Shown here in pieces: positions 1 to 9,184 of a DNA stretch of 64,000 nucleotides (position 1 is its first letter; the number at the start of each line of letters is the position of its first letter). The position numbers were made by a program, and so were the translations under genes. The stretch comes from Microbacterium sp. 3J1 (GTDB lineage: Bacteria > Actinomycetota > Actinomycetes > Actinomycetales > Microbacteriaceae): assembly GCF_001049495.1 (NCBI RefSeq), contig NZ_CDWI01000001.1:186001-250000 (forward strand), given 5' to 3'. A model generated the notes under the pieces. It searched no databases. It was not told where the DNA came from and saw only the letters and a list, made by a program, of their open reading frames with translations.

Positions 1-780
1 CACGACCCCGCCGAGGACGACGGCCGTGATGGCCACGAACTCGTAGCCGCGTCCCACCGAGGGGTGCACGCCGGCGTACCCGACGAGGAGCACGGCCGAC
101 AGGGTGGCCGAGAGCGAGGAGATCATGAACGCGCGGGTCGTGACCCAGGCGCGTCGCGCACCGGCGTAGTCGACGGCCCGGGCGTTGTCGCCCACGGCGA
201 TCAGCATCTTGCCCAGGGGGCGCTTGGTCACCCAGATCCCGAGGGCGAGCCAGCCCGCGAGGATGAAGACGGCCCACGGGACGAAATCGAGGAAGGGCAC
301 GTCGCGGATGCCGCCGCGGCCGATCTCCCGGAAGCTGTCGGCGGGATTGCCGGTCGCCGCGCCGCCGGTCCACCACATCACGCCTCCGAGGAGGGCGAGC
401 ATCATGCCCAGCGTGACGATGAACGAGGGCACCTTGAGCAGCGTCGTGATGACGCCGTTGACGAGGCCGACGGCCGCGCCGACGACGACCATGAGCAGCA
501 GCACCGGCACGGTGCGCGAGTCGTCCTGTCCGACGAGGTTGCCCGCGATGATGACCTGTGCGGTGATGAGCGACCCCTGCGACAGATCGAACTCTCCGGC
601 GATGATCACGAAGTACTGGCCGATCGCCACGATCGCGATGGGGGCGACGCGCTGGATGAAGCGCATGAACTGCCCCGGCTCGGCGAAGCTCGGGTTGAGT
701 GCCGTGACGGCGATGAGCAGCAGCACGAGCAGCAGGAACACCGCGCCGCGCGGGCTCACGAGTGTACGCAGGGCGTTCAC
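1..780 (-). CDS. Sugar ABC transporter permease, RbsC-like (3' end outside window)
   Basis: Integral-membrane subunit of a ribose/xylose-type ABC importer. Reading from GTG at 780 gives at least 260 codons with no stop before the window edge, so the C-terminus is missing. A hydrophobic first helix (about residues 13-28) is followed by the family-typical stretch IVAIGQYFVIIAGEFDLSQG, the loop before the second helix group in RbsC-like permeases. The GTG overlaps the stop of the upstream permease as GTGA, and GGAGG lies 6-7 nt upstream, which fixes the start. It is the fourth gene of the operon that starts at 4512. A periplasmic sugar-binding protein is not in view and probably lies beyond base 1. 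The substrate cannot be inferred from the permease. Confidence 0.9.
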   Translation of the reverse strand, partial: MNALRTLVSPRGAVFLLLVLLLIAVTALNPSFAEPGQFMRFIQRVAPIAIVAIGQYFVIIAGEFDLSQGSLITAQVIIAGNLVGQDDSRTVPVLLLMVVVGAAVGLVNGVITTLLKVPSFIVTLGMMLALLGGVMWWTGGAATGNPADSFREIGRGGIRDVPFLDFVPWAVFILAGWLALGIWVTKRPLGKMLIAVGDNARAVDYAGARRAWVTTRAFMISSLSATLSAVLLVGYAGVHPSVGRGYEFVAITAVVLGGVV

Positions 781-1868
781 GGGCGGCCTCCTTCCGCCGC
801 GGAATGCGTATCGACGGCAGGATCGAGCTGCGACGCGGCCGCGGCCATCTCGGGCTCTGCCGCCTTCGCCGCGTCATCGCCCCCGGTCCGGGTCCCTCCG
901 GCGCCGAAGCGCGGGCGACGCGGCACGATCGCACGACGGCTGTAGACGGCCACCGCCGCGACGATGACGACGCCGCGCACGACGTCCTTGAGGAACGGGT
1001 TGACCTGCATGACGCTCATGACGTTGTCGACGACCGCGAGGATCGCGACACCGCCGATCGCTCCCCAGATCGAACCCCGGCCGCCGAGCAGCAGCGTGCC
1101 GCCCAGGACGACGGCCGCGATCGAGAGCAGCGCGTACCCGCCCTGCTGACCGACGGTGGGGCTGCCGACGCCGAGCCGGCTGGCCAGCAGCAGTCCGGCG
1201 AGGCCGGCGAAGACCGAGCAGAGCACGTGGGCGGCGATGAGCGGCGGGCGCGTGCGGACTCCGCTGAGGCGCGCGATCTCGGGGTCGCCGCCCACCGCGT
1301 ACAGGTGCGCTCCCGTGCGGGTGCGGTCGAGCAGGAACCAGACGAGGGCGGCGAGCGCGATCATGATGATCGTCGACACCGGCACCGGGCCGACGCCTGT
1401 GGCGCCGATCAGCTGGAACTCCCACGGCACCATGCCCGCCGACCCCTCGAAATTGGTGTTGAGGATGCCCTGCAGGATGAGGCCGACGCCGAGCGTCGCG
1501 ATGAAGCCGTTCACCTTGAGCACCGTGACGATGAGTCCGTTCACCAGGCCGATGCCCGCGCAGACGAGCAGCGTGACGGCGACGGCCGCGGGGATGTTGC
1601 CCGCGCTACCGTTCATGATCGTCGCGGCGAGCAGACTCGAGAGGCTGATGACGTAGGTGACCGACAGGTCGAGGGAGGCACCGAGGACGACGAGCGTCTG
1701 CCCGATCGCCACGAGACCGAGCACGCTCATCCCGGTGAGGATGTCGCGGATGTTGCCGGGGCTGAGGAAGTTCCGCCCGACCGTGGCGACGAGGATCGCG
1801 CCGACGACGATCGACAGGATGAGGATGCCGAGGACGATGACCGTCGAGTCGATCCGGAACCGCTTCAT
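777..1868 (-). CDS. Sugar ABC transporter permease, RbsC-like
   Basis: Second permease of the same importer, 363 residues, all helices followed by a charged, Ala-rich cytoplasmic tail of about 45 residues. The stretch VLGLVAIGQTLVVLGASLDL (about residues 49-68) is the conserved family segment that in ribose permeases precedes the EAA-like loop. Two different permeases beside one double-domain ATPase suggest a heterodimeric channel, as in AI-2 and some sugar importers. The ATG at 1868 overlaps the ATPase stop as ATGA, and the 3' end overlaps the next permease by 4 bp. Expression should follow the promoter near 4512. Confidence 0.93.
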   Translation of the reverse strand: MKRFRIDSTVIVLGILILSIVVGAILVATVGRNFLSPGNIRDILTGMSVLGLVAIGQTLVVLGASLDLSVTYVISLSSLLAATIMNGSAGNIPAAVAVTLLVCAGIGLVNGLIVTVLKVNGFIATLGVGLILQGILNTNFEGSAGMVPWEFQLIGATGVGPVPVSTIIMIALAALVWFLLDRTRTGAHLYAVGGDPEIARLSGVRTRPPLIAAHVLCSVFAGLAGLLLASRLGVGSPTVGQQGGYALLSIAAVVLGGTLLLGGRGSIWGAIGGVAILAVVDNVMSVMQVNPFLKDVVRGVVIVAAVAVYSRRAIVPRRPRFGAGGTRTGGDDAAKAAEPEMAAAASQLDPAVDTHSAAEGGRP

Positions 1869-3406
1869 CGTGCACCTCCGTCCGTGGCCGTCCCGTGGCC
1901 GCGTGCCGCACCCGTCGCCGCGCCGAGGATCTCGTGCTCGGCGGATCCCGCCGGGAGCTCGGCGACGAGCTCGCCGTCGCGCATGACGAGGATGCGATCG
2001 CTCATGCCGATCACCTCGGGGAGCTCGCTCGACACCATGAGCACCGCCTTTCCCTGCGTCGCCAGCTCGCGCATGAGCTGATACACGGCGTACTTCGCGC
2101 CGACGTCGATGCCTCGGGTCGGCTCATCGAACAGCACGATCTGCGGCTGGGTCAGCAGCCACTTCGCGAGCACCACCTTCTGCTGGTTGCCGCCGGAGAG
2201 GAAGCGGGCCTCCTGGTCGAGTCCTCGCGCGCTGATCTCCAGCGAGCTGAGAACGCCGGGCACCTCTCTCCGCGAGGCCGCGGTGCGTCCCGAGAACACG
2301 CTGCGGATGACGAGCAGCGAGTTGTCGAGCACGGACTGGCCGAGCGCGAGCCCCTGGGCCTTGCGATCCTCCGACACGAGGGCGAGACCCGCGCGCACGG
2401 CGCCACGGGCACTCGTGATGCGGGTCGGGGTGCCGTCGATCCGCATCGTGCCCCGCGCGAAGGGATCGATGCCGAACACACCCTCGACGAGCTCGGTGCG
2501 ACCCGACCCCTGCAGGCCCGCGATGCCGACGATCTCGCCGGCGCGCAGCGTGAGCGACACTCCGTCGACGAAGGCGTTGCCGCATCCGTCGAGCTCGAGA
2601 CGCGGATCTCCGATCACGGTGCCCTCCACGGCATCCGGGAAGTACGACTGGATCGAGCGCCCGACCATGCGCCGCACGAGCTCGTCGGTGGTGAGCGCAC
2701 TCGCGTCATCGGTGGAGACCAGCGCACCGTCCTTGAGGATGGTGATGCGATCGCACAGGTCGAAGATCTCCTTCAGCCGGTGCGAGACGTAGATCACGGC
2801 GACGCCGCGCGAGGTCAGCCGCCGGATGATCGCGTACAGCAGCTCGACCTCCCGACCGCTGAGCGCGGCCGTCGGCTCGTCCATCGAGATGACCTGCGCG
2901 TCGAAGGAGAGCGCCTTCACGATCTCGACGATCTGCTGCTCCGCGACCGTGAGCGAGCCGACCCGCGCCTGCGGATCGATGAACGAGACGCCGAGGTCGC
3001 CGAGCAGTTCGGCCGTGCGGCGGTTCATCGCCTTGCGGTCGACGAACGCTCCGCGCCGCGGCTCGCGTCCGAGATACACGTTCTGGGCGACGGTGCGCTC
3101 GGGGAGCAGCGTGAACTCCTGGAAGACCGTGACGATGCCGTCGTCCATCGCCTGACGCGGATGCGCATGGCGCACCTCCTCGCCGCGGTAGCGCACGACG
3201 CCGTCGTCGGCGGGCTGCACTCCGGCGATGATTTTCATCAGGGTCGACTTGCCCGCCCCGTTCTCGCCGACGAGGCCGTGGACCTCTCCCGGCCGTACGT
3301 CGAAGTCGATGCCCTTGAGCACCTCGACGCCGAAGAACGACTTCCGGATGCCCGACACCTCGAGCACGGCCTGCGTTGCGGCGTGCGTCTCCGCGAGAGC
3401 GTTCAT
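1865..3406 (-). CDS. Sugar ABC transporter ATP-binding protein, double domain (RbsA/MglA-like)
   Basis: Cytoplasmic motor of the importer, 513 residues with two nucleotide-binding domains. The first has Walker A GENGAGKST at residues 48-56. The second carries a degenerate P-loop (GLQGSGRTEL) and an intact signature LSGGNQQKV. This asymmetric architecture is characteristic of the carbohydrate-uptake CUT2 family (ribose, galactose, xylose, inositol). I take ATG 3406 rather than an in-frame upstream codon at 3424, because 3406 has GGAGGTGG just upstream and overlaps the dehydrogenase stop as ATGA, matching every other junction in the operon. Confidence 0.95.
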   Translation of the reverse strand: MNALAETHAATQAVLEVSGIRKSFFGVEVLKGIDFDVRPGEVHGLVGENGAGKSTLMKIIAGVQPADDGVVRYRGEEVRHAHPRQAMDDGIVTVFQEFTLLPERTVAQNVYLGREPRRGAFVDRKAMNRRTAELLGDLGVSFIDPQARVGSLTVAEQQIVEIVKALSFDAQVISMDEPTAALSGREVELLYAIIRRLTSRGVAVIYVSHRLKEIFDLCDRITILKDGALVSTDDASALTTDELVRRMVGRSIQSYFPDAVEGTVIGDPRLELDGCGNAFVDGVSLTLRAGEIVGIAGLQGSGRTELVEGVFGIDPFARGTMRIDGTPTRITSARGAVRAGLALVSEDRKAQGLALGQSVLDNSLLVIRSVFSGRTAASRREVPGVLSSLEISARGLDQEARFLSGGNQQKVVLAKWLLTQPQIVLFDEPTRGIDVGAKYAVYQLMRELATQGKAVLMVSSELPEVIGMSDRILVMRDGELVAELPAGSAEHEILGAATGAARGHGTATDGGAR

Positions 3407-4512
3407 GCCGCCACCTCCGTCCATCGACCGTCATGGGCCGCCGAGTCGAGCACGGCGTCGGTGAGCAGCACCGATCGATACCCGTCGTCGAAGGTGGGGA
3501 GTCCGTCGGGGTGCGCGCCGCCGATCGCGGCGTAGACGTCGGAGACGAAGCCGTTGAACGCGTCCTGGTAGCCCATCGCATGCCCCGCCGGCACCCGCTG
3601 CAGGCGCGCGGAGTCCGGAGCCGCGGCCGCGGGGTCGCGCAGGAGGAGTCGGGACTCGCCCCTCGTGCCGATCCACAGCTCCTCCGGACGCTCCTGCTCG
3701 AAGCGGAGAGTCTGCGTCGACCCGTGCAGCTCCAGGGTCAGCGCATTCTTGCGGCCTGCGGCCATCTGCGAGATGAGCAGTGTGCCCAGCGCTCCCGAGC
3801 CCGTCTCGACGAGGATCGCCACGATGTCCTCCGTGTCCACCGCGCGACCGGCGCGCTCGGCGAAGACTCGGCGGGTCCGGGCACTGAGTGCCCGGATGCG
3901 CTCGCCCACCACGAACTCGATGAGGTCGCAGAGATGCGAGCCGATGTCCGCGAAGGCGCGGGACGCGCCCCCCGACTCCGAGCGCACCCGCCAGTCGTCG
4001 TCCGTCGGCAGCAGCATCCAGTCCTGGAGATAGGAGCAGTCGAGGGTGAGGAGGTCGCCGATATCACCGCGGGCCACTCGCGCCCTCGCCTCTCGCACCA
4101 TCGGGTGGTAGCGGTAGACGAACGGCACGGCGGCGACGAGTCCGCGCGACGCCGCCAGGTCGGCGAGCGCCCGGGCATCGGCGACGGTCGTCGCGAGCGG
4201 CTTCTCGCAGACCACGTGTTTGCCCGCGTGCAGAGCGTGCAGCGCGAGGTCCGCGTGCGTGGCGTTGGGGGTGCAGATGTGCACGACGTCGATGTCCTCC
4301 GCGGCGAGCAGTGCGGTCGCATCCGTCTCCGCCCGCCCCGCTCCGAGCTCGCCGGCGGCGCTGGCGCTCCCCGCGGCCGAACGGGTGGCGACCGCGCGGA
4401 GCTGGCCGCCGGCGTCCCGTGACGCGGTGCGGTGCACGCGGGCCATGAAGCCTCCGCCGAGGATCCCGGCTCGGATCGTTCCGAGACCGGTGTCTGTGAC
4501 ATCCGTTGTCAT
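3403..4512 (-). CDS. Gfo/Idh/MocA family oxidoreductase
   Basis: NAD(P)-dependent dehydrogenase of 369 residues, probably oxidising the imported sugar or polyol. The N-terminal Rossmann fold starts with GILGGGFMA (about residues 16-24), and the family signature EKPLA begins at residue 103 (Glu-Lys-Pro, with the Lys expected near the catalytic site). It is the first gene of the operon with the three ABC genes and diverges from a ROK regulator. The ATG at 4512 has no obvious Shine-Dalgarno sequence and sits 14 bp from the first inverted repeat. Family members act on inositols, glucose derivatives and many others, so no substrate is assigned. Confidence 0.92.
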   Translation of the reverse strand: MTTDVTDTGLGTIRAGILGGGFMARVHRTASRDAGGQLRAVATRSAAGSASAAGELGAGRAETDATALLAAEDIDVVHICTPNATHADLALHALHAGKHVVCEKPLATTVADARALADLAASRGLVAAVPFVYRYHPMVREARARVARGDIGDLLTLDCSYLQDWMLLPTDDDWRVRSESGGASRAFADIGSHLCDLIEFVVGERIRALSARTRRVFAERAGRAVDTEDIVAILVETGSGALGTLLISQMAAGRKNALTLELHGSTQTLRFEQERPEELWIGTRGESRLLLRDPAAAAPDSARLQRVPAGHAMGYQDAFNGFVSDVYAAIGGAHPDGLPTFDDGYRSVLLTDAVLDSAAHDGRWTEVAA

Positions 4513-4526
4513 GCCGGTGAGTCTGA

Positions 4527-4613
4527 CACAGCACTTCCGACTTTTGCTAGACCTTCGTCAAAAGTTGTTTGTAACGAATCGGAAGTCATACGAGGCCGCA
4601 CCGAAGTGCTGTG
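4527..4613. promoter_or_regulatory. Divergent promoter region with three interleaved inverted repeats
   Basis: CACAGCACTTC (4527-4537) is perfectly inverted as GAAGTGCTGTG (4603-4613). CTTCCGA (4534-4540) pairs with TCGGAAG (4579-4585), and ACTTTTG (4540-4546) pairs with CAAAAGT (4559-4565). The repeats have different centres and lie between the Gfo/Idh operon and the ROK gene, so they are probably operators for the ROK protein. TTGTTT followed about 16 bp later by CATACG is a possible rightward promoter. Confidence 0.6.
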
Positions 4614-4626
4614 GTTTACTGACGCA

Positions 4627-5823
4627 ATGGTTGACGTTCTGCGGCCGGCTGCGGCGGCGAACCCGGGAGCGGGTGAGATCTTCCAGATCCTCCGCGACGG
4701 CCAGGCGCGCACGAAGGCGGAACTCGCCTCGCTCACCGGCCTCGCCCGGTCGACCGTCGCTCTCCGCGTCGACGCCCTCCTCGCCGCCGACCTGCTGCGG
4801 CCGGCAGGAGAGGCGGTGTCCACCGGCGGGCGCCCGCCGGCGCGCGTCGCGTTCAACCCTCGCGCAGGCCTCGTGCTGGCGGTCGACCTCGGGGCGACTC
4901 ACGCGACGGTCGCGGTCGCCGATCTCGCCGGCGTGATCCTCGACGCGCACACCCGCACCATCGACATCGGCGACGGTCCCGAGCGGCTGCTCGACGTGAT
5001 CCTCGCCGACGGCGCGGGGCTCCTCGCGGCCCCGTCCGCCGCGGACGCGCACCTGCTCGGCATCGGCATCGGGGTTCCCGGGCCGGTCGAGCACTCCACC
5101 GGCCGCCCGACGAACCCGCCGATCATGCCCGGATGGGACCGCTTCGACGTCCCGGCGTACGTGCAGCGCACGTTCGACGTCCCCGTCCTCGTCGACAACG
5201 ACGTCAACATCCTCGCCCTCGGCGAGCACGCGACCACCTGGCCGCACATCGACGACCTGATCTTCGTCAAGGTCTCCACGGGCATCGGCGCCGGCATCAT
5301 CGCCGGCGGGCAGCTGCAGCGCGGGGCGCAGGGGTCGGCGGGCGACATGGGCCACGTGCAGGTCCCGAGCGGATCCGGATCGAGCCGCGAACCCGGCGAC
5401 GACCGTGACCTCGAGGCGCTCGCGAGCGGGTCGGCCCTCGCCGCGGCGCTCCGCGGAGAGGGTCACGAGGCGCACGGGCCGTCGGATGTCGTCGAGCTCG
5501 TGCGCTCCGGCAACGCCGCTGCGATCGAGGCGACCAGGCAGGCCGGGCGGGACGTCGGCGAGGTCCTCGCGACGGTGGTCAATCTCCTCAATCCGTCGAT
5601 CATCGTCCTCGGCGGCAGTATCGCCCGCGCCGGCGAGCACCTCCTGGCCGGGGTGCGCGAAGTGGTCTATCGCCGCTCGATCCCGCTCGCGACACAGCAT
5701 CTCGCGATCGTCCAGTCGCAGGCGGGCGATCGGGCGGCGGTGCTCGGGGCGGCGATCATGGTGGCCCGCGAGGTCCTCTCCCCCGCCAGCGTCGACCGGC
5801 ACGTCGCCGAGAAGACGCGCTGA
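4627..5823 (+). CDS. ROK family transcriptional regulator
   Basis: Sugar-responsive regulator of 398 residues. An N-terminal winged helix (about residues 12-65, with TKAELASLTGLARSTVALRV as the recognition region) precedes a ROK/ASKHA fold starting VLAVDLGATHATVAV. The usual ROK zinc motif CxCGxxGCxE is absent: after GSAGDMGHVQV the sequence runs through a Ser/Asp-rich loop without cysteine. It diverges from the importer operon, so it is the likely local repressor or activator. I chose ATG 4627 because the HTH begins right after it; in-frame codons further upstream would run through the inverted repeats. A TTTACT box 6 nt before the ATG could give a near-leaderless mRNA. Confidence 0.92.
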   Translation: MVDVLRPAAAANPGAGEIFQILRDGQARTKAELASLTGLARSTVALRVDALLAADLLRPAGEAVSTGGRPPARVAFNPRAGLVLAVDLGATHATVAVADLAGVILDAHTRTIDIGDGPERLLDVILADGAGLLAAPSAADAHLLGIGIGVPGPVEHSTGRPTNPPIMPGWDRFDVPAYVQRTFDVPVLVDNDVNILALGEHATTWPHIDDLIFVKVSTGIGAGIIAGGQLQRGAQGSAGDMGHVQVPSGSGSSREPGDDRDLEALASGSALAAALRGEGHEAHGPSDVVELVRSGNAAAIEATRQAGRDVGEVLATVVNLLNPSIIVLGGSIARAGEHLLAGVREVVYRRSIPLATQHLAIVQSQAGDRAAVLGAAIMVAREVLSPASVDRHVAEKTR

Positions 5824-5839
5824 TCCATAAGCTGGAGCC

Positions 5840-6466
5840 GTGACCGCTGCCGACGACTCCGCCTCGCCGTACGAACGCGCTCTCGGCGAGCGCATCGCCG
5901 AGCTGCATCCGAAGACCGCCTGGTACTTCCGCACCATCCCATCAGGACACGTCGGCGTGGGAACCGGCGTGTTCACCACCGCAGGGTCCCGGCATCGCTG
6001 GCTGTGGCCCGCGTTCCGGATCGCGGAGGCCCTCGGCGTCGCCTTCTCCGGATGGGAACGCGACGTCCCGTTCCGCATCGAGAACCGCACGATCGACGGC
6101 CAGGCCGTCGCCGTCCGCCACTTCGAGCTGCCCGGACGCACGTGGGTCATGCCCGACACCGTCGCGCTGGGCCCGAACGGCATCCTCCGCAACGAGATCG
6201 GCCCACGCCGCACCGTCGTGACGACGTTCGACATCGATGTCCGCGACGGCGCCGTCGTGCTGACGATCCGCAAGGTGGGCCTGCGACTCGGCCGCCTCCG
6301 CCTCGCCGCACCGAGCTTCCTCCGGCCGCGTATCGGACTCGTCGAGCGGTGGGACGACGAGCGGCACCGCCATCACGTCGACATGACCATCGACGCGCCT
6401 CTCCTCGGGCGCGTCTACGAGTACACCGGATTCTTCGAGTACACGATCGAGAGCGAGACCCGATGA
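5840..6466 (+). CDS. DUF4166 domain-containing protein
   Basis: 208-residue protein with the DUF4166 pattern (YERALGERIAELHPKTAWYF near the N-terminus, later aromatic beta-rich segments such as YEYTGFFEYTIES at the end). No catalytic motif or signal peptide is visible, and the function is unknown. The stop overlaps the ATG of the TIGR01777 epimerase by 4 bp, so the two are co-expressed and may act together. The GTG start follows TAAGCT by 6 nt with no Shine-Dalgarno sequence, which suggests a leaderless transcript. Confidence 0.8.
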   Translation: MTAADDSASPYERALGERIAELHPKTAWYFRTIPSGHVGVGTGVFTTAGSRHRWLWPAFRIAEALGVAFSGWERDVPFRIENRTIDGQAVAVRHFELPGRTWVMPDTVALGPNGILRNEIGPRRTVVTTFDIDVRDGAVVLTIRKVGLRLGRLRLAAPSFLRPRIGLVERWDDERHRHHVDMTIDAPLLGRVYEYTGFFEYTIESETR

Positions 6467-7452
6467 CCGATTCCTCCGAGGCTCCCGGAGGCCGCGTCGT
6501 CGTCGGCGGGTCCACCGGATTCATGGGCCGGTACCTCGTGCCGCGCTTCCGGGCTGCCGGCCGCGAGGTCGTCACGGTCTCGCGTTCAGGCGCCGACATC
6601 GCCTGGGGCGATCAGGATGCCATCGACGCCGCCGTCGACGGCGCCGATCTCGTCATCGGCCTCGCCGGCAAGAGCGTGAACTGCCGGTACACCCCCGAGA
6701 ACCGCGCCGCGATCTTCCGGTCACGACTCGACACGACGGCATCCCTCAGCGCGGCGATCGCCGGAGCGGCGAACCCGCCGGCCCTGTGGGTGAACTCCTC
6801 GACGGCGACCATCTACCGCCATGCGGAGGATCGTCCGATGACCGAGTCGGGCGGCGAGATCGGCACCGGGTTCTCGGTGGAGGTGGCGAAGGCATGGGAG
6901 CGGGCGCTCTTCTCCGACGAGCTGCCGCACACGCGGCGGGTGGCGCTGCGCAGCGCCATCGTCCTCGGGCACGGCGGTGTTCTGGAACCCCTCAGGAACC
7001 TCGCGCGGCTCGGCGTGGGCGGCGCGCAGCACGACGGGCGATGGCCGGTGAGCCGCGCCCGGAGGGCCGCCGGCACAGGGCACTTCTTCGGGGCTCGACG
7101 CGGCCGCCAGCGGTTCAGCTGGGTGCACGTCGACGACGTGGCGCGCATCATCGACTTCCTCGAGCAGAATCCGGCGCTCGAGGGCCCGATCAACGCGGCG
7201 GCGCCGAACCCCGTCGACAACACGACGTTCATGGCGACGGTGCGACGAGTGCTCGGCGTGCGCATCGGGCCACCCATGCCGCGGTGGATGCTGGAGCTGG
7301 GCGCCATCGGCATCCGCACCGAGACGGAGCTGATCCTGAAGAGCCGATGGGTTCTGCCCGAGACCCTCACCGCGGCCGGATTCGAGTTCACCCACCCCGA
7401 GCTGGAGGGCGCCGTCCGGGAGTCCTTCGACCGCGAGCAGACGACCCTCTAG
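6463..7452 (+). CDS. TIGR01777 family NAD-dependent epimerase-like protein
   Basis: 329-residue extended-SDR protein. A Rossmann motif VVGGSTGFMGRYL lies at about residues 11-23, WVNSSTATIYRHAED in the middle, and a C-terminal DUF1731-like segment holds PPMPRWMLELGAIGI. Proteins of this group (E. coli YfcH type) have no established substrate. It is coupled to the DUF4166 gene by ATGA overlap. Its last 4 bases overlap the end of the convergent PLDc_N gene. Confidence 0.88.
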   Translation: MTDSSEAPGGRVVVGGSTGFMGRYLVPRFRAAGREVVTVSRSGADIAWGDQDAIDAAVDGADLVIGLAGKSVNCRYTPENRAAIFRSRLDTTASLSAAIAGAANPPALWVNSSTATIYRHAEDRPMTESGGEIGTGFSVEVAKAWERALFSDELPHTRRVALRSAIVLGHGGVLEPLRNLARLGVGGAQHDGRWPVSRARRAAGTGHFFGARRGRQRFSWVHVDDVARIIDFLEQNPALEGPINAAAPNPVDNTTFMATVRRVLGVRIGPPMPRWMLELGAIGIRTETELILKSRWVLPETLTAAGFEFTHPELEGAVRESFDREQTTL

Positions 7453-7838
7453 CCGCCCGCGGAATCCTCGCCGTCGTCCCTGCGCTTGTCGATCTCGGCA
7501 CGCAATCGCCATTCCTCGATCTCGCGGTCGAGGTCGGCGATCTGCTGCTCCGTCGTCCGCGTGTCGATCGGAGTCGCCGGCGCGGGCGGCGGGCCCGGCT
7601 GAGGTGACGGCCGTCCGGCCGGGCGCATCCGGGGCAACCTCGGGATCCGCAGGCCTGCGTCGGAGTACTCGCGGCCGATGGCGAACCACAGCAGGCTGCC
7701 GATCAGCGGCAGCAGCACCACGATGATGATCCAGGCGAGCTTCGGCAGGAAGCGCACCTGGGAGTCCTCACGCCGGATGATGTCCACCATCGCGCCGATC
7801 ATCAGTGCGATGACGAGGAGCGAGAACAGGAACGGCAT
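7449..7838 (-). CDS. Small membrane protein with PLDc N-terminal (PLDc_N) domain
   Basis: 129 residues with two N-terminal membrane helices (about residues 3-20 and 33-53) in the order seen at the N-terminus of cardiolipin synthases; IIVVLLPLIGSLLWFAIG is the typical second helix. The phospholipase D catalytic domain is absent. The tail is Pro-rich, then charged and probably coiled (TEQQIADLDREIEEWRLRAE). Stand-alone PLDc_N proteins are common in actinobacteria and of unknown function. The start follows TACCCT by 6 nt. Confidence 0.85.
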   Translation of the reverse strand: MPFLFSLLVIALMIGAMVDIIRREDSQVRFLPKLAWIIIVVLLPLIGSLLWFAIGREYSDAGLRIPRLPRMRPAGRPSPQPGPPPAPATPIDTRTTEQQIADLDREIEEWRLRAEIDKRRDDGEDSAGG

Positions 7839-7899
7839 GTGTTCAGGGTAGACGACACGGGCGCTCCGCGCCCCTGCCGTCCGAGCAGCTGGCGCCTGC

Positions 7900-8829
7900 T
7901 CAGGGGAGCAGGTGACCCGCCGCGCGGAAGAGCTCGTACCACTCCGCGCGCGTCAGTTCGATGTCGGCGCCGAGCGCCGCATCCCGTACGCGCTGCGGCG
8001 TGGTGGTGCCGAGCACGACCTGCATCTTCGCGGGATGCCGGGTGATCCATGCCGTCGCGATGGCGATCGGCGCGACGCTGTAGGACGCGGCGAGACGGTC
8101 GATCACGGCGTTGAGCTCGGCGTACTCCGGATTGCCGAGGAAGACCCCGGTGAAGAATCCGCCCTGGAACGGCGACCACGCCTGCACGGTGATGCCGTTG
8201 ATCCGGCAGTACTCGACGATGCCGCCGCCGTCGCGCACGACGCTCTGGGACTCGCCGGCCATGTTGGCGGCGACCGGCTGCGCGATGATCGGCGCGTGCG
8301 TGATCGACAGCTGCAGCTGGTTCGCGATGATCGGCTGCCTGACGGCGGTGCGGAGCAGATCGATCTGGCGGGGCGTGTGGTTCGAGACGCCGAAGGCCCT
8401 GACCTTGCCCGCCGACTCGAGCTCGTCGAATGCGCGGGCGACCTCGTCGGGCTCGACGAGCGCGTCGGGGCGGTGCAGCAGCAGCACATCGATGTGATCC
8501 GTACGCAGGGCCGCCAGGGAGCCCTCCACCTGGCGCACGATGTGGTCGTACGAGAAGTCGAACATGCCCTCGGCCGGGTTGATGCCGCACTTGGTCTGCA
8601 GCACGATCTCGTCACGCTCGGCGGCGCTGAGCTGCAGCGCATCGGCGAAGCGCGACTCGCAGAAGTGCATGCTGCCGCCGTAGATGTCGGCGTGATCGAA
8701 GAAGTCGATGCCCGCGGCGCGCGCGGTCTCGTACAGCTCTCGGATCTGCGTGTCGTCCTTGTCGTCGATGCGCATCATGCCGGCGACGACGGCGGGGGCG
8801 GTGGTGGAGCCGAAGGGAACGGTCTTCAT
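7900..8829 (-). CDS. Aldo/keto reductase
   Basis: NADPH-dependent carbonyl reductase of 309 residues. Catalytic Asp45 and Tyr50 lie in DFFDHADIYGG, Lys is in VLQTKCG, and the active-site His is in LLLHRPD. The length is normal for the YdhF-like branch. The substrate is unknown. It stands alone on the minus strand. A TAGCGT box sits 6 nt before the ATG with no Shine-Dalgarno sequence, indicating a leaderless mRNA. Confidence 0.93.
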   Translation of the reverse strand: MKTVPFGSTTAPAVVAGMMRIDDKDDTQIRELYETARAAGIDFFDHADIYGGSMHFCESRFADALQLSAAERDEIVLQTKCGINPAEGMFDFSYDHIVRQVEGSLAALRTDHIDVLLLHRPDALVEPDEVARAFDELESAGKVRAFGVSNHTPRQIDLLRTAVRQPIIANQLQLSITHAPIIAQPVAANMAGESQSVVRDGGGIVEYCRINGITVQAWSPFQGGFFTGVFLGNPEYAELNAVIDRLAASYSVAPIAIATAWITRHPAKMQVVLGTTTPQRVRDAALGADIELTRAEWYELFRAAGHLLP

Positions 8830-8850
8830 GGCTCTACGCTAGCGCTCCCT

Positions 8851-9090
8851 TCAGCGGGGTGTCTCCTGCTCCTCAGCACGAGCGGGAATGAGGCTCGCGA
8901 CCGGGACCGCGAGAGCGTCGGCGATGTCGGCGAGATCGGTGACGGTGAAGTCTGCATGCCGATCGAGCTTGCTCTGGAGGGCGGCGAGTCCGATCGCGGT
9001 GCTCTCCGACAGCCAGTGCGGAGTGCGACCCGCGCGTTCGAGCTCCGCGATCACCGCGGATGCCACCATTCGGCGCGTATCTGTCTTCAT
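8851..9090 (-). CDS. Small XRE-type helix-turn-helix protein
   Basis: 79 residues that are essentially one helix-turn-helix: WLSESTAIGLAALQSKLDRH followed by FTVTDLADIADALAVPVASL, the helix 4-5 pattern of XRE/Cro repressors. There is no effector domain. It diverges from another XRE gene and its metallopeptidase partner, with 94 bp between the two starts. TACTGT lies 6 nt upstream of the ATG. The target is unknown; autoregulation or control of the divergent pair is plausible. Confidence 0.8.
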   Translation of the reverse strand: MKTDTRRMVASAVIAELERAGRTPHWLSESTAIGLAALQSKLDRHADFTVTDLADIADALAVPVASLIPARAEEQETPR

Positions 9091-9184
9091 TCATAGACAG
9101 TAACGCCGCGCACGGGCGCATTCAAGGCGAGCAGGCACCAATATGACGGCATCTCGGTGTCACGCCGGTGCTATCGTGACTCAC

